From contig JAYKKI010000095.1 in assembly GCA_039881145.1 (NCBI GenBank), forward strand, positions 5,694,501 through 5,758,500: 64,000 nt of DNA, written 5' to 3'. The position numbers and the translations under genes were made by a program. The DNA comes from Druceiella hillmani. Its lineage: Eukaryota; Arthropoda; Insecta; Lepidoptera; Hepialidae. Shown here piece after piece: positions 46,620-57,883 of the stretch; the first letter of the stretch is position 1, and each line of letters begins with the position of its first letter. Under the pieces are notes generated by a model that made no database searches, was not told the DNA's origin, and was given only the letters and a program-made list of their open reading frames with translations.

Positions 46620-47150
46620 CGTGAATGTACTGTTAGGTTCACTGTACTGTTAGCGTATTGTTGAATGATGCAACTTCATAAAATTTTATTTGTAATGTCA
46701 TGAAGCTGTTATATGTATCTTGAAATATGTATGAAGATGAAGAGTGTGTAAGATGTAATTAGTAGTGAGTACACCTTTATCTTGTTATTTATTTAGAAAT
46801 GTAAAACCTTTTATTGATACTTCAGAAAAAAATATATATTAGCTTATTAAGTTTTATTTTTGGCTGTCGCGAAATAAAGTATATTTTTTTGTACTTCCCA
46901 ATCATTCTCATTTGACATTCATTTTGAGAGCGATCCCGAATAAAAAATAGCCACCATCTTGGAGCGTTTACTAGATTGAATTTACGATGATATAATTATA
47001 TTCTTCTCCAGCATTATCTTTTTACCAAATTTTATTACAATCAGTTTGGTAGTTTAGCTGTGTCTAATAACTAAATAAACATACAGATAAAGTCCTTTTG
47101 CATTTATAATATTATTCACTTTAATTTAGAATATGACTAAAGTATCTTAA
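46620..47150. other. AT-rich sequence without recognised feature
   Basis: Nothing recognised. Confidence 0.3.
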
Positions 47151-47400
47151 TTTGTTCTGCACGTCGATACTTAGTGCACATCCCTATATCTCTCGAGTGC
47201 TACTACCGCTTTATCGTCACGAACGAGATTACAGAAAAGAACGATGACCTACTGTTTTCCGAATAGCTCTTAGGAGTCGAGCGGCACCTGCGGTGGTACA
47301 ACTTAATGGGTATATAAAAAGAAATGTATTTATCTTCCAATATCGCTACCGAGCGTATCCGATGTAACGAAATATTCTCACTATTACGACACTCATAAAA
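47150..47400. promoter_or_regulatory. Candidate regulatory element with TATA-like box
   Basis: A unique, GC-elevated block containing CACCTG (47285-47290, E-box) and, 21 bases on, TATATAAAAA (47311-47320). On the minus strand a pyrimidine-rich acceptor-like CCCATTAAG precedes a 33-codon opening (LYHRRCRSTPKSYSENS..). I regard promoter or enhancer as likelier than exon. Confidence 0.28.
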
Positions 47401-48245
47401 ATAAATTGAAGACTTTTATCGTAAACTTTAGCAAGAATGCTAAACAAAATTTCCACTTTTATATTATGATATTATTAAACTTGTAACAGCATTAGGTGGC
47501 GGAATGAAAAGTTGGAATAATTTATGGCGGGACACGTACGGTTTTCTTAGCTTTTATAACACGAGAACAAATAAAAACTTTTAACGTAATTCTGTATATT
47601 TTATAACAAGTAACGTAGGTATTTACAGTGTCCATGTTTTAGAAGCATATTTCCATAGATGTTTAAACACTTCACTAGGTGTCTTAAATTATATAAACGG
47701 AATATACATATATCAATCTAAATCACTCTCACTATTAAATATTTAGATTACGAGGAAACTTTCTCATATAAATATTGATTTCTTATATATTTACGAAGTA
47801 TGTTCTGACTAAAGTTTTCATAAAATAGATTTGGTGATCATTTGTCATGAACATCTCTCCAAATTGTTAATGCATGGTAACGTGGAATATTTTCACATTT
47901 TTCAAATTATCAGTCAAAGAGTTTTAAGGGGGGGGGGCGGGAGGAGATACATTTCACCTAATTTGTAAGCTAAATTTGCTATAAATTAAATTAAATTCTA
48001 TCTGAAATCCCTACTTGGAAGCTAACAGAACAATGCACGTGAGGCTAAAACGGCAAAATCTATGAGACAGGTGGACGAACATGATAAAATTAGACGTAAA
48101 AGGGTCGTAAACTTGTTTAAATATGCAATACTAAAAAGTTATAAAAATAAATATTCGAATAAAAGCTACATAGAAAGAATCATATAAATGTTTAGTTAAG
48201 AAATTTAGTTATAACTCTAAAATGTGTCATATTCCCGATTGTGGT

Positions 48246-48248
<3 letters not shown>
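47401..48248. other. AT-rich sequence with a G10 run
   Basis: A run of ten G followed by CGGGAGG at 47928-47943 is the only notable feature. Confidence 0.4.
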
Positions 48249-48305
<57 letters not shown>

Positions 48306-48318
48306 CATATATATTTAA

Positions 48319-48365
<47 letters not shown>
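48249..48365. repeat. Long compound (TA)n microsatellite
   Basis: Several TA runs broken by TTTATATACATA, TTTAAATA and GTATA. The Tyr-Ile ORF over it is an artefact. Confidence 0.95.
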
Positions 48366-48368
<3 letters not shown>

Positions 48369-48760
48369 GTTTGAAGGTTATTCTCTTTTTCTTCAATTCA
48401 GTTTGATTTAACCCTGAACTAGACTGTACAGATATTTAACCTGAATCGATGCTTAAAAATGATATTGTTTAATTTGGGCTTAACGTTAGTCCATTTTATT
48501 ATTTACGTTAAATCATATTGTTGCTTACACAAACTTGAAACTTTCATAAAAGTGCAGAAAATCTTCACAAGTTTCAACACATAAAAAATATATATTCTGT
48601 GTTGACACTGTTCGTTTTCAGGTTTAAAAGTTTTGTTTGGGAAAAATAGTGCTAAAATAACATTTTTTAACAGTCAAAAGTGACTTTCACGTATTCCGGG
48701 AATACTTCAAATTTATCCGGGGATACTTCATTTTTATACGAAAATAATTCCTTTCAGAAC
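48366..48760. other. AT-rich sequence without recognised feature
   Basis: Nothing recognised. Confidence 0.3.
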
Positions 48761-49180
48761 GCCTTGTCGGTGCAATTTCTTACTTACTCTCTTAGCAACG
48801 GCCGTGAAAAACACATGTAAACACAAGTTGCGACACACGATAATGTACGAGGTGATCCACCCACAGCAACAGGTGTTCGGACCACCATTCGGAAGCATTT
48901 GAAATTCAAATAGCAATAACAGCAAGCAGTTTGAACAGCCGGTCGGCGGAGTAATGAAAAAAAAATGTCATACAATTGGACATGCTGCGTGCGTTATACG
49001 GGCTCGGCCCGCTTCCGTCTATTACTGGCACGCCACCTCCCACCTTCTCACCCGTACGTATATACGCACCCACCCGTAAGTACTCGCCGCGTGCATTTTA
49101 AGTTGGGCTTAATGATCACTTCGCTCTACAGCACAGACGTTATCCTACGGTGCAGCGGGCTTTCTCGTAATTATTGATAA
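48760..49180. promoter_or_regulatory. GC-rich island, candidate conserved element or promoter
   Basis: The island combines CCACAGCAACAGGTGTTCGG (E-box CAGGTG overlapping a T-box-like AGGTGT), GGGCTCGGCCCGCTTCCGTC, and CACCCGTACGTATATACGCA. Several overlapping short ORFs on both strands reflect composition. The island overlaps the possible exon described for 48788-48975. Confidence 0.35.
48788..48975 (-). CDS. Possible upstream coding exon of the minus-strand gene
   Basis: The minus strand is open in two frames up to a perfect donor at 48787 (AAGAGA|GTAAGTAAG). Frame 1, from an ATG at 48898, reads MLPNGGPNTCCCGWITSYI and ends ..FFTAVAKR in phase 0. Frame 2, from an ATG at 48888, reads MVVRTPVAVGGSPRTLSCV and ends ..FSRPLLR plus two bases. 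Only frame 2 fits the internal exon at 25136, giving a Glu at the join, but this needs an intron of about 23.6 kb. No AG acceptor lies close upstream, so it would have to be a first coding exon. The plus strand also has an opening here (MYEVIHPQQQVFGPPFGSI), so a GC-rich conserved element is a serious alternative. Confidence 0.25.
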
Positions 49181-49199
49181 CTACGTAAAGGGAGTTAGG

Positions 49200-49990
49200 T
49201 TGGGGTTCATTTCGAAAATATTTTTTGTCCGGGAAGGAATTTTGATGGTTAAATATATCACGTTTCAAGTTTTTTTTGTAGAGCGGAGTTTGAATCATCA
49301 TCTAGATTAATTAATTAAGATTATATACACGTACATGGTACAATCTGCACTGTAACATCAAAAGAATAAGGATGCAAAAGCTTACGTGTAAATGATTCAT
49401 AATTAAAACATATTGGGAAAAAAATTTAGCGAGATTATCCGTTGTTCTTTAGCATTTAAGGATAGTCGTTTCTGATGGTAATATTTACTTGGCTTCTTTA
49501 GAAAACACCCAGATAAAGGCATCTTCTGAGATGCTGCTGCATAGAATAGATCAAGTTCCAGTCAAGTCATGCAGTTTTCTCAACTGGAATATGTTTGGAA
49601 GATAGTTTTTTTCCAACTCTTAATGTCTAAGTTTTTAAGATCTTTGTAATAGTCTCTATCCATCTCGACGTAATATTTTTGACATCAATATCCTTGCATA
49701 TAAAGTTGTATTCTAGTCCCTTGTAGTATTTAGATAGAATAGCCTTTTGGATTTAATTACAATAGTATTGGTTGTAGATTCATTATTTTTCATTCATAAT
49801 ATTCATTACTTTCACGACTTTTCAAGGTACCATTTTAATTGGTTACTCCTAACATTTGTCTCACAATTTTTTATTCTTAACAGAAAATAGTAACAAAACA
49901 CAAAACAAGAAAAAGTTCAAAACACTTGCGTTATGTCACAGCGTATTTTATTTAAGTTCGTCAGTTATTCAGTCAATATTTATATTGATT
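49200..49990. other. AT-rich sequence without recognised feature
   Basis: Nothing recognised. Confidence 0.3.
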
Positions 49991-49992
49991 CC

Positions 49993-50038
49993 GTTTGAGT
50001 TATGACATTGCTTTGTTTTGCAATGTTATTACTCAAAC
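49993..50038. repeat. 19-bp inverted repeat hairpin
   Basis: GTTTGAGTTATGACATTGC (49993-50011) is inverted at 50020-50038 with two mismatches and an 8-base loop. Possibly the remnant of a small MITE. Confidence 0.8.
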
Positions 50039-50327
50039 TGTATAATCGTTATTTTTTGGAATGAATAATTAGTCAATATATATTTCCAGAAGTGTCATGC
50101 AGTGTCATGTATCGTTAATTTAGTATCTTTTATTACACTTCTTAACTAAATGTTATCATATTGAGCTTTATAAATATATGAAAATTTTAAGAGCTGAATA
50201 TATCGTCGACAAATTTGCGTTTGGAAAATATTTTATAGATAAAATAAAGAATGAGAAAGGCGATAAAAGAAATAAATAAAGGATATATAGGTACAATTGA
50301 AGTTCCTTCTAAATATTATTTTTGAAG

Positions 50328-50518
50328 AATCCTTTTAAATATTATTTTGATGTAACTATAATACTTTAGTTTGTTTAATCTATACATATAATAAAATTGT
50401 AACAGAGTGAATTTTGTACATAGAAAATATTTTTAAAATAGTGATTGATATGGCATATAGAATGATAACAGAAACTAGAAAAACTGTTCTTAGGATTATG
50501 TCTTTTTGTCTATCTGTT
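50328..50518 (+). repeat. 191-bp direct repeat, copy 1
   Basis: AATCCTTTTAAATATTATTT to GTCTTTTTGTCTATCTGTT matches 51746-51936 almost base for base. It contains the start (TCTATACATATAATAAAATT) of the CTAG-ending repeat but is cut before the body. Confidence 0.92.
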
Positions 50519-51315
50519 GGGAAGTAAATTGTGTAAAAAACTTCCTGCTATTGTAGTTCGATTTTAGTCTCCTTTGTATCAATATTGTATCTCCTAAATC
50601 CATTCTGCTGAGTTTGTAAAAATTGTCGTTTTGGCAGAAATAGAAAAGAGGATAATGGTTATATTAACAGGTACTTTTAATGGTATATTGAAACTTATAT
50701 CATCGGATAAAATGGTCTTATTGATTACTGACCAGCCAATACATACCATGTAGCAACTTGTATTTTACTTAAGACCCATAATTATTGACATGACAAACTA
50801 TTGTGCGCTTGGGTCTTTTTAAAAAAAATTTGGGCTTCTTAATAATTTTAATAATTTCAAAGTCAACGTAGACAACCTATAGATAAGATTTAGAGTAGAT
50901 AACAGTTCCTAAATTTTTGAGTCTCTTGATCTGTCACACGTAGAAATAATACTAAACAATTTGGAGTCCTGCTTGTATATAAATGAATATAAGTGAGACG
51001 CTTCTGAAAGGATTCTCTTCTGTTCAGTTTCATATATTTTATAAATCGTGTTTCCGCTTTTACAGGTTTCCTATAATTTATATTTATATCTTTATTTTTA
51101 ATATTGATTATATTAAAAAAAAAGATATACCAATTAAAAATACTTCACAATTTTTTCCTTTCGAAGACTGCAAGATTTTTTTCTACTTTTAATTTAGTAC
51201 ACTTATCTCTAAATTATATGTTCGAACTAATCTAAAGAGCATTTTAACTAAAATTATTTTCTAGACATTTGTATTTAAAACAATATGGCCGCAATTAATT
51301 ATACGTCTCTGAAAT
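50519..51315. other. AT-rich sequence without recognised feature
   Basis: The 69-codon opening at 50983-51192 is Phe/Ile-rich and unsupported. Confidence 0.3.
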
Positions 51316-51525
51316 AAACCAGATGCGTGTCAGTTAAATCATACCTGCTTATAATATAATAATATTTCGACATTCATGTGCGTCCATCAATATTACGCTT
51401 ACTGTATTTGTGTATATTGTATTTATACACAATAAGTGCGTAATATTAATGGAGGCGAATGAATATTGGAATGTTATTATTATATTATAAGCAGCTGTGA
51501 TCAACCTGACGCACTTAGCTGGTTT
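51316..51525. mobile_element. Foldback MITE, about 210 bp
   Basis: The ends AAACCAG...CTGGTTT are inverted, with arms of about 100 bp. TGCTTATAATATAATAATA pairs with TATTATTATATTATAAGCA, and CATCAATATTACGC with GCGTAATATTAATG, around a loop near 51415. The outermost TGCGTGTCAG pairs with CTGACGCA. There is no ORF, and no other copy in the window. Confidence 0.75.
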
Positions 51526-51745
51526 TTCTGAATTTGTGCGGGAAAAAAAGCTATTTTGCTTTAATCCATTTTTTATGTAACAATTATTTAAATTTAATTT
51601 ATTATCGGTATTCCTAATAGTATTGTTATTTATTCTTGAGTACAGAACTGTAAAGCCCTACGTTGTAGCATAAAACCGCATATAGCAAAGGTTTGGTTAA
51701 ATATATAGTTCCTTGACCATTTTTAGAGATTTCACTGTAGTGGAA

Positions 51746-52211
51746 AATCCTTTTAAATATTATTTTGATGTAACTATAATACTTTAGTTTGTTTAATCTA
51801 TACACATCATAAAATTGGAACAGAGGGAATTTTGTACATAGAAGATATTTTTAAAATAGTGATTGATTTGGCATATAGAATGATAACAGAAACTAGAAAA
51901 ACTGTTTTTAGGATTATGTCTTTTTGTCTATCTGTTAATTTGTTCTGCAATTAGTAGAAATGTACTAGACGGATTTTGATGAAATTTAATATAGTAATAG
52001 TTTATACCCTCTAGCAACATATCTGGATATATCGATATTATAGATTACAAAAAAAACCTTGGTTTGGTGGATATTAAGATATTGGTACTGCCAACGCCAT
52101 CTACTAACGTTTTTAGTAAACCTTATACTCGTACATTTAAAAAAAACAAAAATTTCCTAATAAATTTTCTTATTCCAAATTCTACGTGAACGAAATCGCG
52201 GGTACAGCTAG
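51746..52211 (+). mobile_element. CTAG-ending interspersed repeat, full copy
   Basis: From TCTATACACATCATAAAATT (51799), through CTAGACGGATTTTGATGAAA, to GAACGAAATCGCGGGTACAG then CTAG|T. The ACGGATTTTGATGAAATTT core and the GCGGGTACAGCTAGT end are, from memory, very common in Lepidoptera. The TC start and CTAG|T end suggest a Helitron-like element, but no clear 3' hairpin is seen. The first 53 bases before the TCTATAC are duplicated flank shared with the 50.3-kb copy. Confidence 0.65.
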
Positions 52212-53082
52212 TTGATAATAATTCTATAGTTCAATTTTGTTACAGAAAATGGGCCGTAAGAGGCAATATGCAATAAATAATAATATAAGTTTTTTATCGA
52301 TTTCTATATAACCTACTATTTATGACTGCTAGAAATTGCGTGGGCATATTTCGTTTCTTTTTAACTAAATCACTAAGGCTAGCGTATATTCCATAAATAC
52401 ATTGTATTTTATGTGTTCAACTGGATTCCATAAATTGCACAATTTTGAAATTTTTAAGCTGTTTTTGTGCCAAACATTAAAAGACAAACAAACAAAACAT
52501 TCATTTTATGATATTTGTATGACATAAATAATTAATTAATCGGTAGACCAATTTATTGTGTGCTCGCTGTATGGCTATTTCTACGTCCCAGTCTATATTA
52601 GAATTTACTTTGTCGAAGAGGTAGTCAGCAAAGCCTAGTGGTTATGAAGTAGCGTTGCCAGGCGTCTGATATTTCACGGACAAGTGCCATATTTTTAGCC
52701 TTCTTTTAAGCATCCCTTCGAGACAAAAACAATCTTTTATTTCTGGAATTTGCAGGGAATAAAACCTTATAGGCATAACGGTACAGCGATTGTTTTTTAA
52801 TGACGATGAAATGAAAGTGGTAAGTAAGCATCTAATGCTGTTCTAGCCCCTGGCTCTAATCAGAAGATAGACAAAATTTTAATAAGAGTGTTTGTAATGA
52901 TAAATATTTGTAATGATTATATAGTAATTTACGTTATGTACGTACACTAAGGAAATTAATGTTTGATTTAAAAGAAAAACATAATTTCCTTTTTATCAGT
53001 TTGTCCTTTATTAAATTACGAAACTTCGTATTTATTTCACTTTTTCACCATCTATCCCTTGCAGCGTCGAAGAAATTCTGGG
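52212..53082. other. AT-rich sequence without recognised feature
   Basis: Nothing recognised. Confidence 0.3.
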
Positions 53083-53470
53083 AATGAAAAATAAACTTAA
53101 CTCGCGTCTAGTGCTGTCGTTGTGGCGCTATATCTCCGTAACATCGATCTCCATAACCATAAAATAAGCACGCACGAGGCACATAACTAAATGGAAAAAT
53201 CTGAGAAACGAGCACATTTTAATGAAAAATAAACTTAATTCGTATCCAATGTTTTGGCGTGGCCCTATATCTCTGCAGCCATAAAATAAATAGGCACAAT
53301 TCGCGCTCGATAAACACCCGTCACGAAATGACAAAAAACCTAGAGCTTCAAGCAAATTCGAATGAAAAATAAACTCAATTCGCATTCAGTGTTTTCGTCG
53401 TGGCGCTATATCTCCTCAGACATAAAACAAACACATGCAAGACGCGCCCGCCAAGCGCTCATCAAGCGAT
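53083..53470. repeat. About 139-bp tandem repeat, 3 units
   Basis: AATGAAAAATAAACTTAACT/ATTC starts units at 53083, 53221 and 53361. Each continues GTGGCGCTATATCTCC and CATAAAA(T/C)AA..A. The units are diverged by perhaps a fifth, and the third runs into the GC-rich island. Confidence 0.88.
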
Positions 53471-53700
53471 CGGAGCCGCCGCCCTCTCGCTGCACCCGTC
53501 CCGATCCGCCTTCAGGAGAAGTTATTTCGAAAATTTACGTCCCACTTCAATCGCCATTTGCTTACTTACATACGACTACACGCGAGGCGGGGGCAAAAAA
53601 CAGCAAACATCTTTCGACGAGGTCCCAGCGCCAAATAAATAAACGCCGCCGAAGCCGTCTAGACGTGTGGATTGTGCGGAGACGGCGCTGTACTTAGTTG
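53430..53700. promoter_or_regulatory. GC-rich island, candidate conserved element
   Basis: CGGAGCCGCCGCCCTCTCGC, CACGCGAGGCGGGGGCAAAA and AACGCCGCCGAAGCCGTCTA lie in an island of about 270 bp that is open in all three plus frames. The longest opening (53362-53697) is Arg/Ser/Thr-rich, starts within the tandem repeat and has no domain, so I do not call a gene. Confidence 0.3.
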
Positions 53701-55385
53701 AGTTATATACGTATTTATCTACATTCTAAACAGTTGAAGTATTTACTTTAGAACGTGGACTTTGAAACGAAATTGTACAACATCGTAGCGAACGTAAAGG
53801 CGTCAGAATTATTAAGAACGTAATTCATGTTGGTAATGAAATGTTATGTTCGTAGTCATTCTAAAATATTTACACAAAAGGCGCTATTATAAGCAAATAT
53901 AATTATTTATTCTAGTAGCCGTGAATTTGAACTTAGTTTAGAGCGTAGAAAAAAAACATTCTTTCTTATTTACTGAATATTTGGTGAGCGTCTTTTATTT
54001 TTCAAAGGAAAATTTTGCAACTTATATAAAGAATGAAGTATGTGCGTTTATGTAATGACGAAAGATATGCAAAGACTGACATATTCATGTTGCCAGAACA
54101 GTATTTTTCAATTTTTTATTTAAAATTAAAATGTGATATTGAAGACAAGAAATTGGAAATTAATTTACAACAATTTGATACTGGATTTAGAATTTCCACG
54201 GATTTAGATTTTCCACCGTGAGCAATAAGGCTGTGATTTTATCTATTGCTATGAAATAAATTAGAATGTCGAACGGGCTTAATAGTTATAATTTGGCCGA
54301 TTCTTATCCCGAGGATTTTTATTATTTATAGAAATATTTTATTACTATATGCAATAACTCAATTTAAACAAGTCTCACCGTTGGGTTAAATATGATTGTT
54401 GTGAGTTAATTTCATAGTACAGTAGTCATTTTTATTCTTTTATTACCTTCACAAATGAATACTGCAAGTTTCGGCTTGTTAAACAGAAATAAACATTTAA
54501 TCTTTTGTAAAAAAGATCGTTGTATAAATAAAAAATGTTAAAAATGTAATACAGCTCCCATGGCGAACATTCCGTACACATTTTTATTAAACTATTTAAA
54601 AATAATAATATTATTTTAGGAAATGTAAATACATTGCTACACAGTACATCTCTTAAAGGCTTAAAAATATTATTATTTCCTAAAAAAATACGAAATTTAG
54701 AATCATCTCTAAAATGTTCCGATAAGTTAAGATGAACATTTATAAAGTTTAGATAAACATCATGATATTATAATTATAGTTTTTTTTATCATAAAGTTAT
54801 TTTAGTAGTCGAAGATAACTAGCAATATCTCCACTTACATAAAATTATGAAAAGAAATTGGAATATACACACCTCGCCCTACTAATTGATACTCCGACAA
54901 ACAAATTCGAGTATGTACTTAATTTGCCTCCATCAAAATTGTTCAGTGTTAATTAAGATTTATGCAGTTTAACATGCCTTTGTTTCTATATCGAAAGGTT
55001 GCTGAGAAAAACGGCTATGAAGAGACAAGAAGACAGACGGATGGATTTTTGACAAGATCTTGTTAGAGAGACATAAGTAATGATCTTGATTGATCTGTTT
55101 CCTTTTGAGGTACGCTTAAATTAATTTAAAAGTAGCTGTCAATTCTGAATGGAATTATAGATTTTCATTTAATCTAATAGTTGGATCAAAAAACAAATAA
55201 ATGATAAACTTTGTTTTAAAATATAATAAATTTTTTTGTAACAAAAAATAAAAAAAATAACAATAAAATAAAACAGCATTGATATTAGCAATTCAAATTT
55301 ATTCACCTCCAAGCTACATGGTGAGGATTGATGCAGACTATCAAAGGCTGCTGTACCGGTTTGTATTGTCGACATGACTGAACAA
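53701..55385. other. AT-rich sequence without recognised feature
   Basis: A weak inverted pair, TAATATTATTTTAGGAAAT at 54605 and ATTATTATTTCCTAAAAA at 54670, suggests a small decayed hairpin. The short openings at 54033 and 55169 are unsupported. Confidence 0.3.
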
Positions 55386-55387
55386 CG

Positions 55388-55950
55388 GATCAAGATGTCG
55401 CTCGTTTATTTATGACAACAGCGATACGACTTATTCGTGTCTGTCGCATTGGTCGTTCCAGAATTTATACAAGCATGACTCGTTAGACTTTTGAGGCGCG
55501 ACCATTATAAGCTGACAAGAGCGAACGATAGAGCAAGTTGTCGCTCATGTATTTAGACAACAGCGATACGACTTATTCGTGACTGTGGTATTGGTCACTC
55601 GAAAATTTATACGTGCACGACTCGTTAGACTTTTGAGGCGCGATCATTATAAGTTGACAAGAGCGAACGATAGAGTATGTTGTCGCTCATGTAACTAGAC
55701 AATAGCGATACGACTTATTCGTGACTTTTATTTATTTTATTTATTTATCTACTTTAATGTATCTAATTGATACATATGGCGGACTTATTGCTACAAGAGC
55801 AATCTCTTACAGCCAACCACAACACCAGTCCAGCCCCGTTCGACGAACGGCCGGGAATCGAACCCGGGTCGCCGCGCCTTGTGATCAACCCAACACACCA
55901 CGGCGACGACTTTTGAGGCGCGACTATTATGAGTATCGACGTATGTAATA
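55388..55950. repeat. 142-bp tandem array, about 3 units, third interrupted
   Basis: GTCGCTC(G/A)TGTA begins units at 55397, 55540 and 55682. Each passes through CAGCGATACGACTTATTCGT, CGACTCGTTAGACTTTTGAG and GAGCGAACGATAGAG. The third unit lacks its middle and contains the SINE. Confidence 0.9.
55722..55914 (-). mobile_element. tRNA-derived SINE, copy C, with target-site duplication
   Basis: The minus strand has a tRNA-like head with an exact B box, GGTTCGATTCC (plus 55854-55864). The shared body GGTTGGCTGTAAGAGATTGC follows, then a (TAAA)n-type tail at the low-coordinate end. GACTTTT borders both ends (55722-55728, 55908-55914) and is the likely target duplication. It is the best preserved of the three SINEs. 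Confidence 0.85.
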
Positions 55951-56390
55951 ATTTTCAAGAATTTTCTAGAAACTTTAGTCGTATCTTTTCAAATATTATC
56001 ATTTATACTCATTACCATAAGGTGATTTTTCTCATACTTATAGGGGAGGGGAAGTCCGTGGAGAAGTACTCACTGCAGTCGTTCAATATTTTTTAATCTT
56101 TTTTGAACATGATTTCAGCACTTTTTCACTTGTTATTTGATGGAAAATTTTATTCTTTCTATTAGTAAGTATTTGACACAGTTCTAGCAAATATTTTTTT
56201 AATTAGTTTCGATCGAAAAATGCTCCGCACATAGAAAAATAAAAAAAATACAAATTTTAAGATTTTATTCCTAATTCACAATATTTACTAATAAAAATAC
56301 TTTATCTTTCCAAATCAGAATATGTATCAATAATACTTTCCTTTCTAAAATCAAAATATAAACAAAAAATACTCTTGTTCCGAGAATATT
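55951..56390. other. AT-rich sequence without recognised feature
   Basis: Nothing recognised. Confidence 0.3.
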
Positions 56391-56430
56391 CACTCGATTT
56401 GCTCACGTCGCCATGTGAGCAAATCGAGTG
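56391..56430. repeat. Perfect 16-bp inverted repeat hairpin
   Basis: CACTCGATTTGCTCAC (56391-56406) is exactly inverted at 56415-56430 around the loop GTCGCCAT. The flanks do not pair. Origin unknown. Confidence 0.95.
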
Positions 56431-57562
56431 CCAGTACTTTTTATATATTTACGTCTACATAGGCGTACAAATGTTTCCTTATATAAATTGGGAAGAGCCA
56501 TGTGGGATAAATCTATTTTAAATGAAGAGCAATGGTTGTAAATCTATTTTAAATTACCTTAATTGTGGTACAGTCGCTTGGTCGCACTGTTAATACTTTT
56601 TCCTAAGCAAATATTATGCTAAAATACTTTAGTTATAGTACGTTGGTTGGTATGGTATTGATATATCTATAACGTATAACTTCTCCATATTACTTAATAG
56701 GACATTAATTTTTATTTTATCATATTTATGAAACTTGAAAAAATAGTGAAGTAAATTTAAAAAAAATTAATTGATCAAAATGTGAGTTAGGTTCGTACTA
56801 TGAAAATACTAACATTATAGTATTTAAAGTCATTTATAATTTGCCACAATAAATACATAAGATCTAACAATGAACATGTCTATTATTCATACAGGCGATT
56901 CTGCGAATCAAACTGCATATATTTTGAAGCGTGCTTCTGGAATCGCAATTTTTGACAGTAATTTTTCGCAAGCATGCAACCTAAAAATAATTGGATTAAG
57001 GTTCGTAAAGCGCTTTATGTATCATCATTCTTGAACTATCAGCTGAGAGAGACGGCGCTATAGAAGAAAATGGGATAGACTTACCGCGTAGTCCGTCTTT
57101 CACGTTTATTTCTTATAGTAGCATCTCTTTCTGCTGGTCGTGCATAACGGATGGTGCATAAACGCTTTAAGACTTTAGAAGCAAACAGCGTACTCTTAAG
57201 TTTTCAGACTATACATACGTAATGGAGAGTAGGAGGGCAGGTTTCTTTACACAAAATACGTTAATATACTTTTGAATATAGCACTACAAGATTCACCTAA
57301 CTTAATGACATATAATCTGAAAAATTTATTTGATTATTATATTTACGGAATAGCCGCTATAAAAGGAATTTATGGCAGACATTCATAAGTCTTATGATTC
57401 AGCTTTATGACAGATTACTTATTTTAAATATTTTGAACAATGTTGCTAATATATAACTGAAGTAAAGCGTTATCTCTTTATTTATTTGTTTGTCTTTATT
57501 TTACGCTTATATGGCCTCACAGATTTAAGTAAAATGTTAAATATAAAAAGTATGCATATCGG

Positions 57563-57565
<3 letters not shown>
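56431..57565. other. AT-rich sequence without recognised feature
   Basis: The subregion 56995-57240 is less AT-rich (GAGAGACGGCGCTATAGAAG) and unique. Nothing else is recognised. Confidence 0.3.

Positions 57566-57613
<48 letters not shown>
57566..57613. repeat. (TA)n microsatellite
   Basis: About 23 TA units. Confidence 0.95.
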
Positions 57614-57617
<4 letters not shown>

Positions 57618-57719
57618 TGTTATCATTTTACAAAGCAGGACAGGGTATACAAAACGCTAAAAACAAATTAAACTAGCGCACGAAAAACTGTTCATTTTAT
57701 TTGTAATAGATGAAGTTGT

Positions 57720-57808
57720 ACCATTTAACATGCCAAATTCATGGGTTAATTATTGCATGGCGTCAGGTCATGCAATAATTAACCCATGAATTTGGCATGT
57801 TAAACGGT
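57720..57808. repeat. 89-nt hairpin with 40-bp arms
   Basis: The left arm ACCATTTAACATGCCAAATT... (57720-57759) and the right arm (57769-57808) pair at 39 of 40 positions around a 9-base loop (GCGTCAGGT). The size and pairing resemble a pre-miRNA or a very small MITE. Pairing is too perfect for a typical animal pre-miRNA. Confidence 0.95.
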
Positions 57809-57883
57809 ATCATTCGGTCATCAGTCAGGACTAAAATTCCTGACTTCCGCCCCGTAATTAAGCACTAGCAAATTATATTCAAA

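Noticed and set aside
48851..48900. Plus-strand opening MYEVIHPQQQVFGPPFGSI
   Set aside because: Only 19 codons after the ATG, no splice sites that extend it, and opposite-strand frames are equally open.
53362..53697. 111-codon ORF, the longest in the window
   Set aside because: It begins in a tandem repeat unit, has no domain, and two other frames are open over the same GC-rich stretch. Composition explains it.
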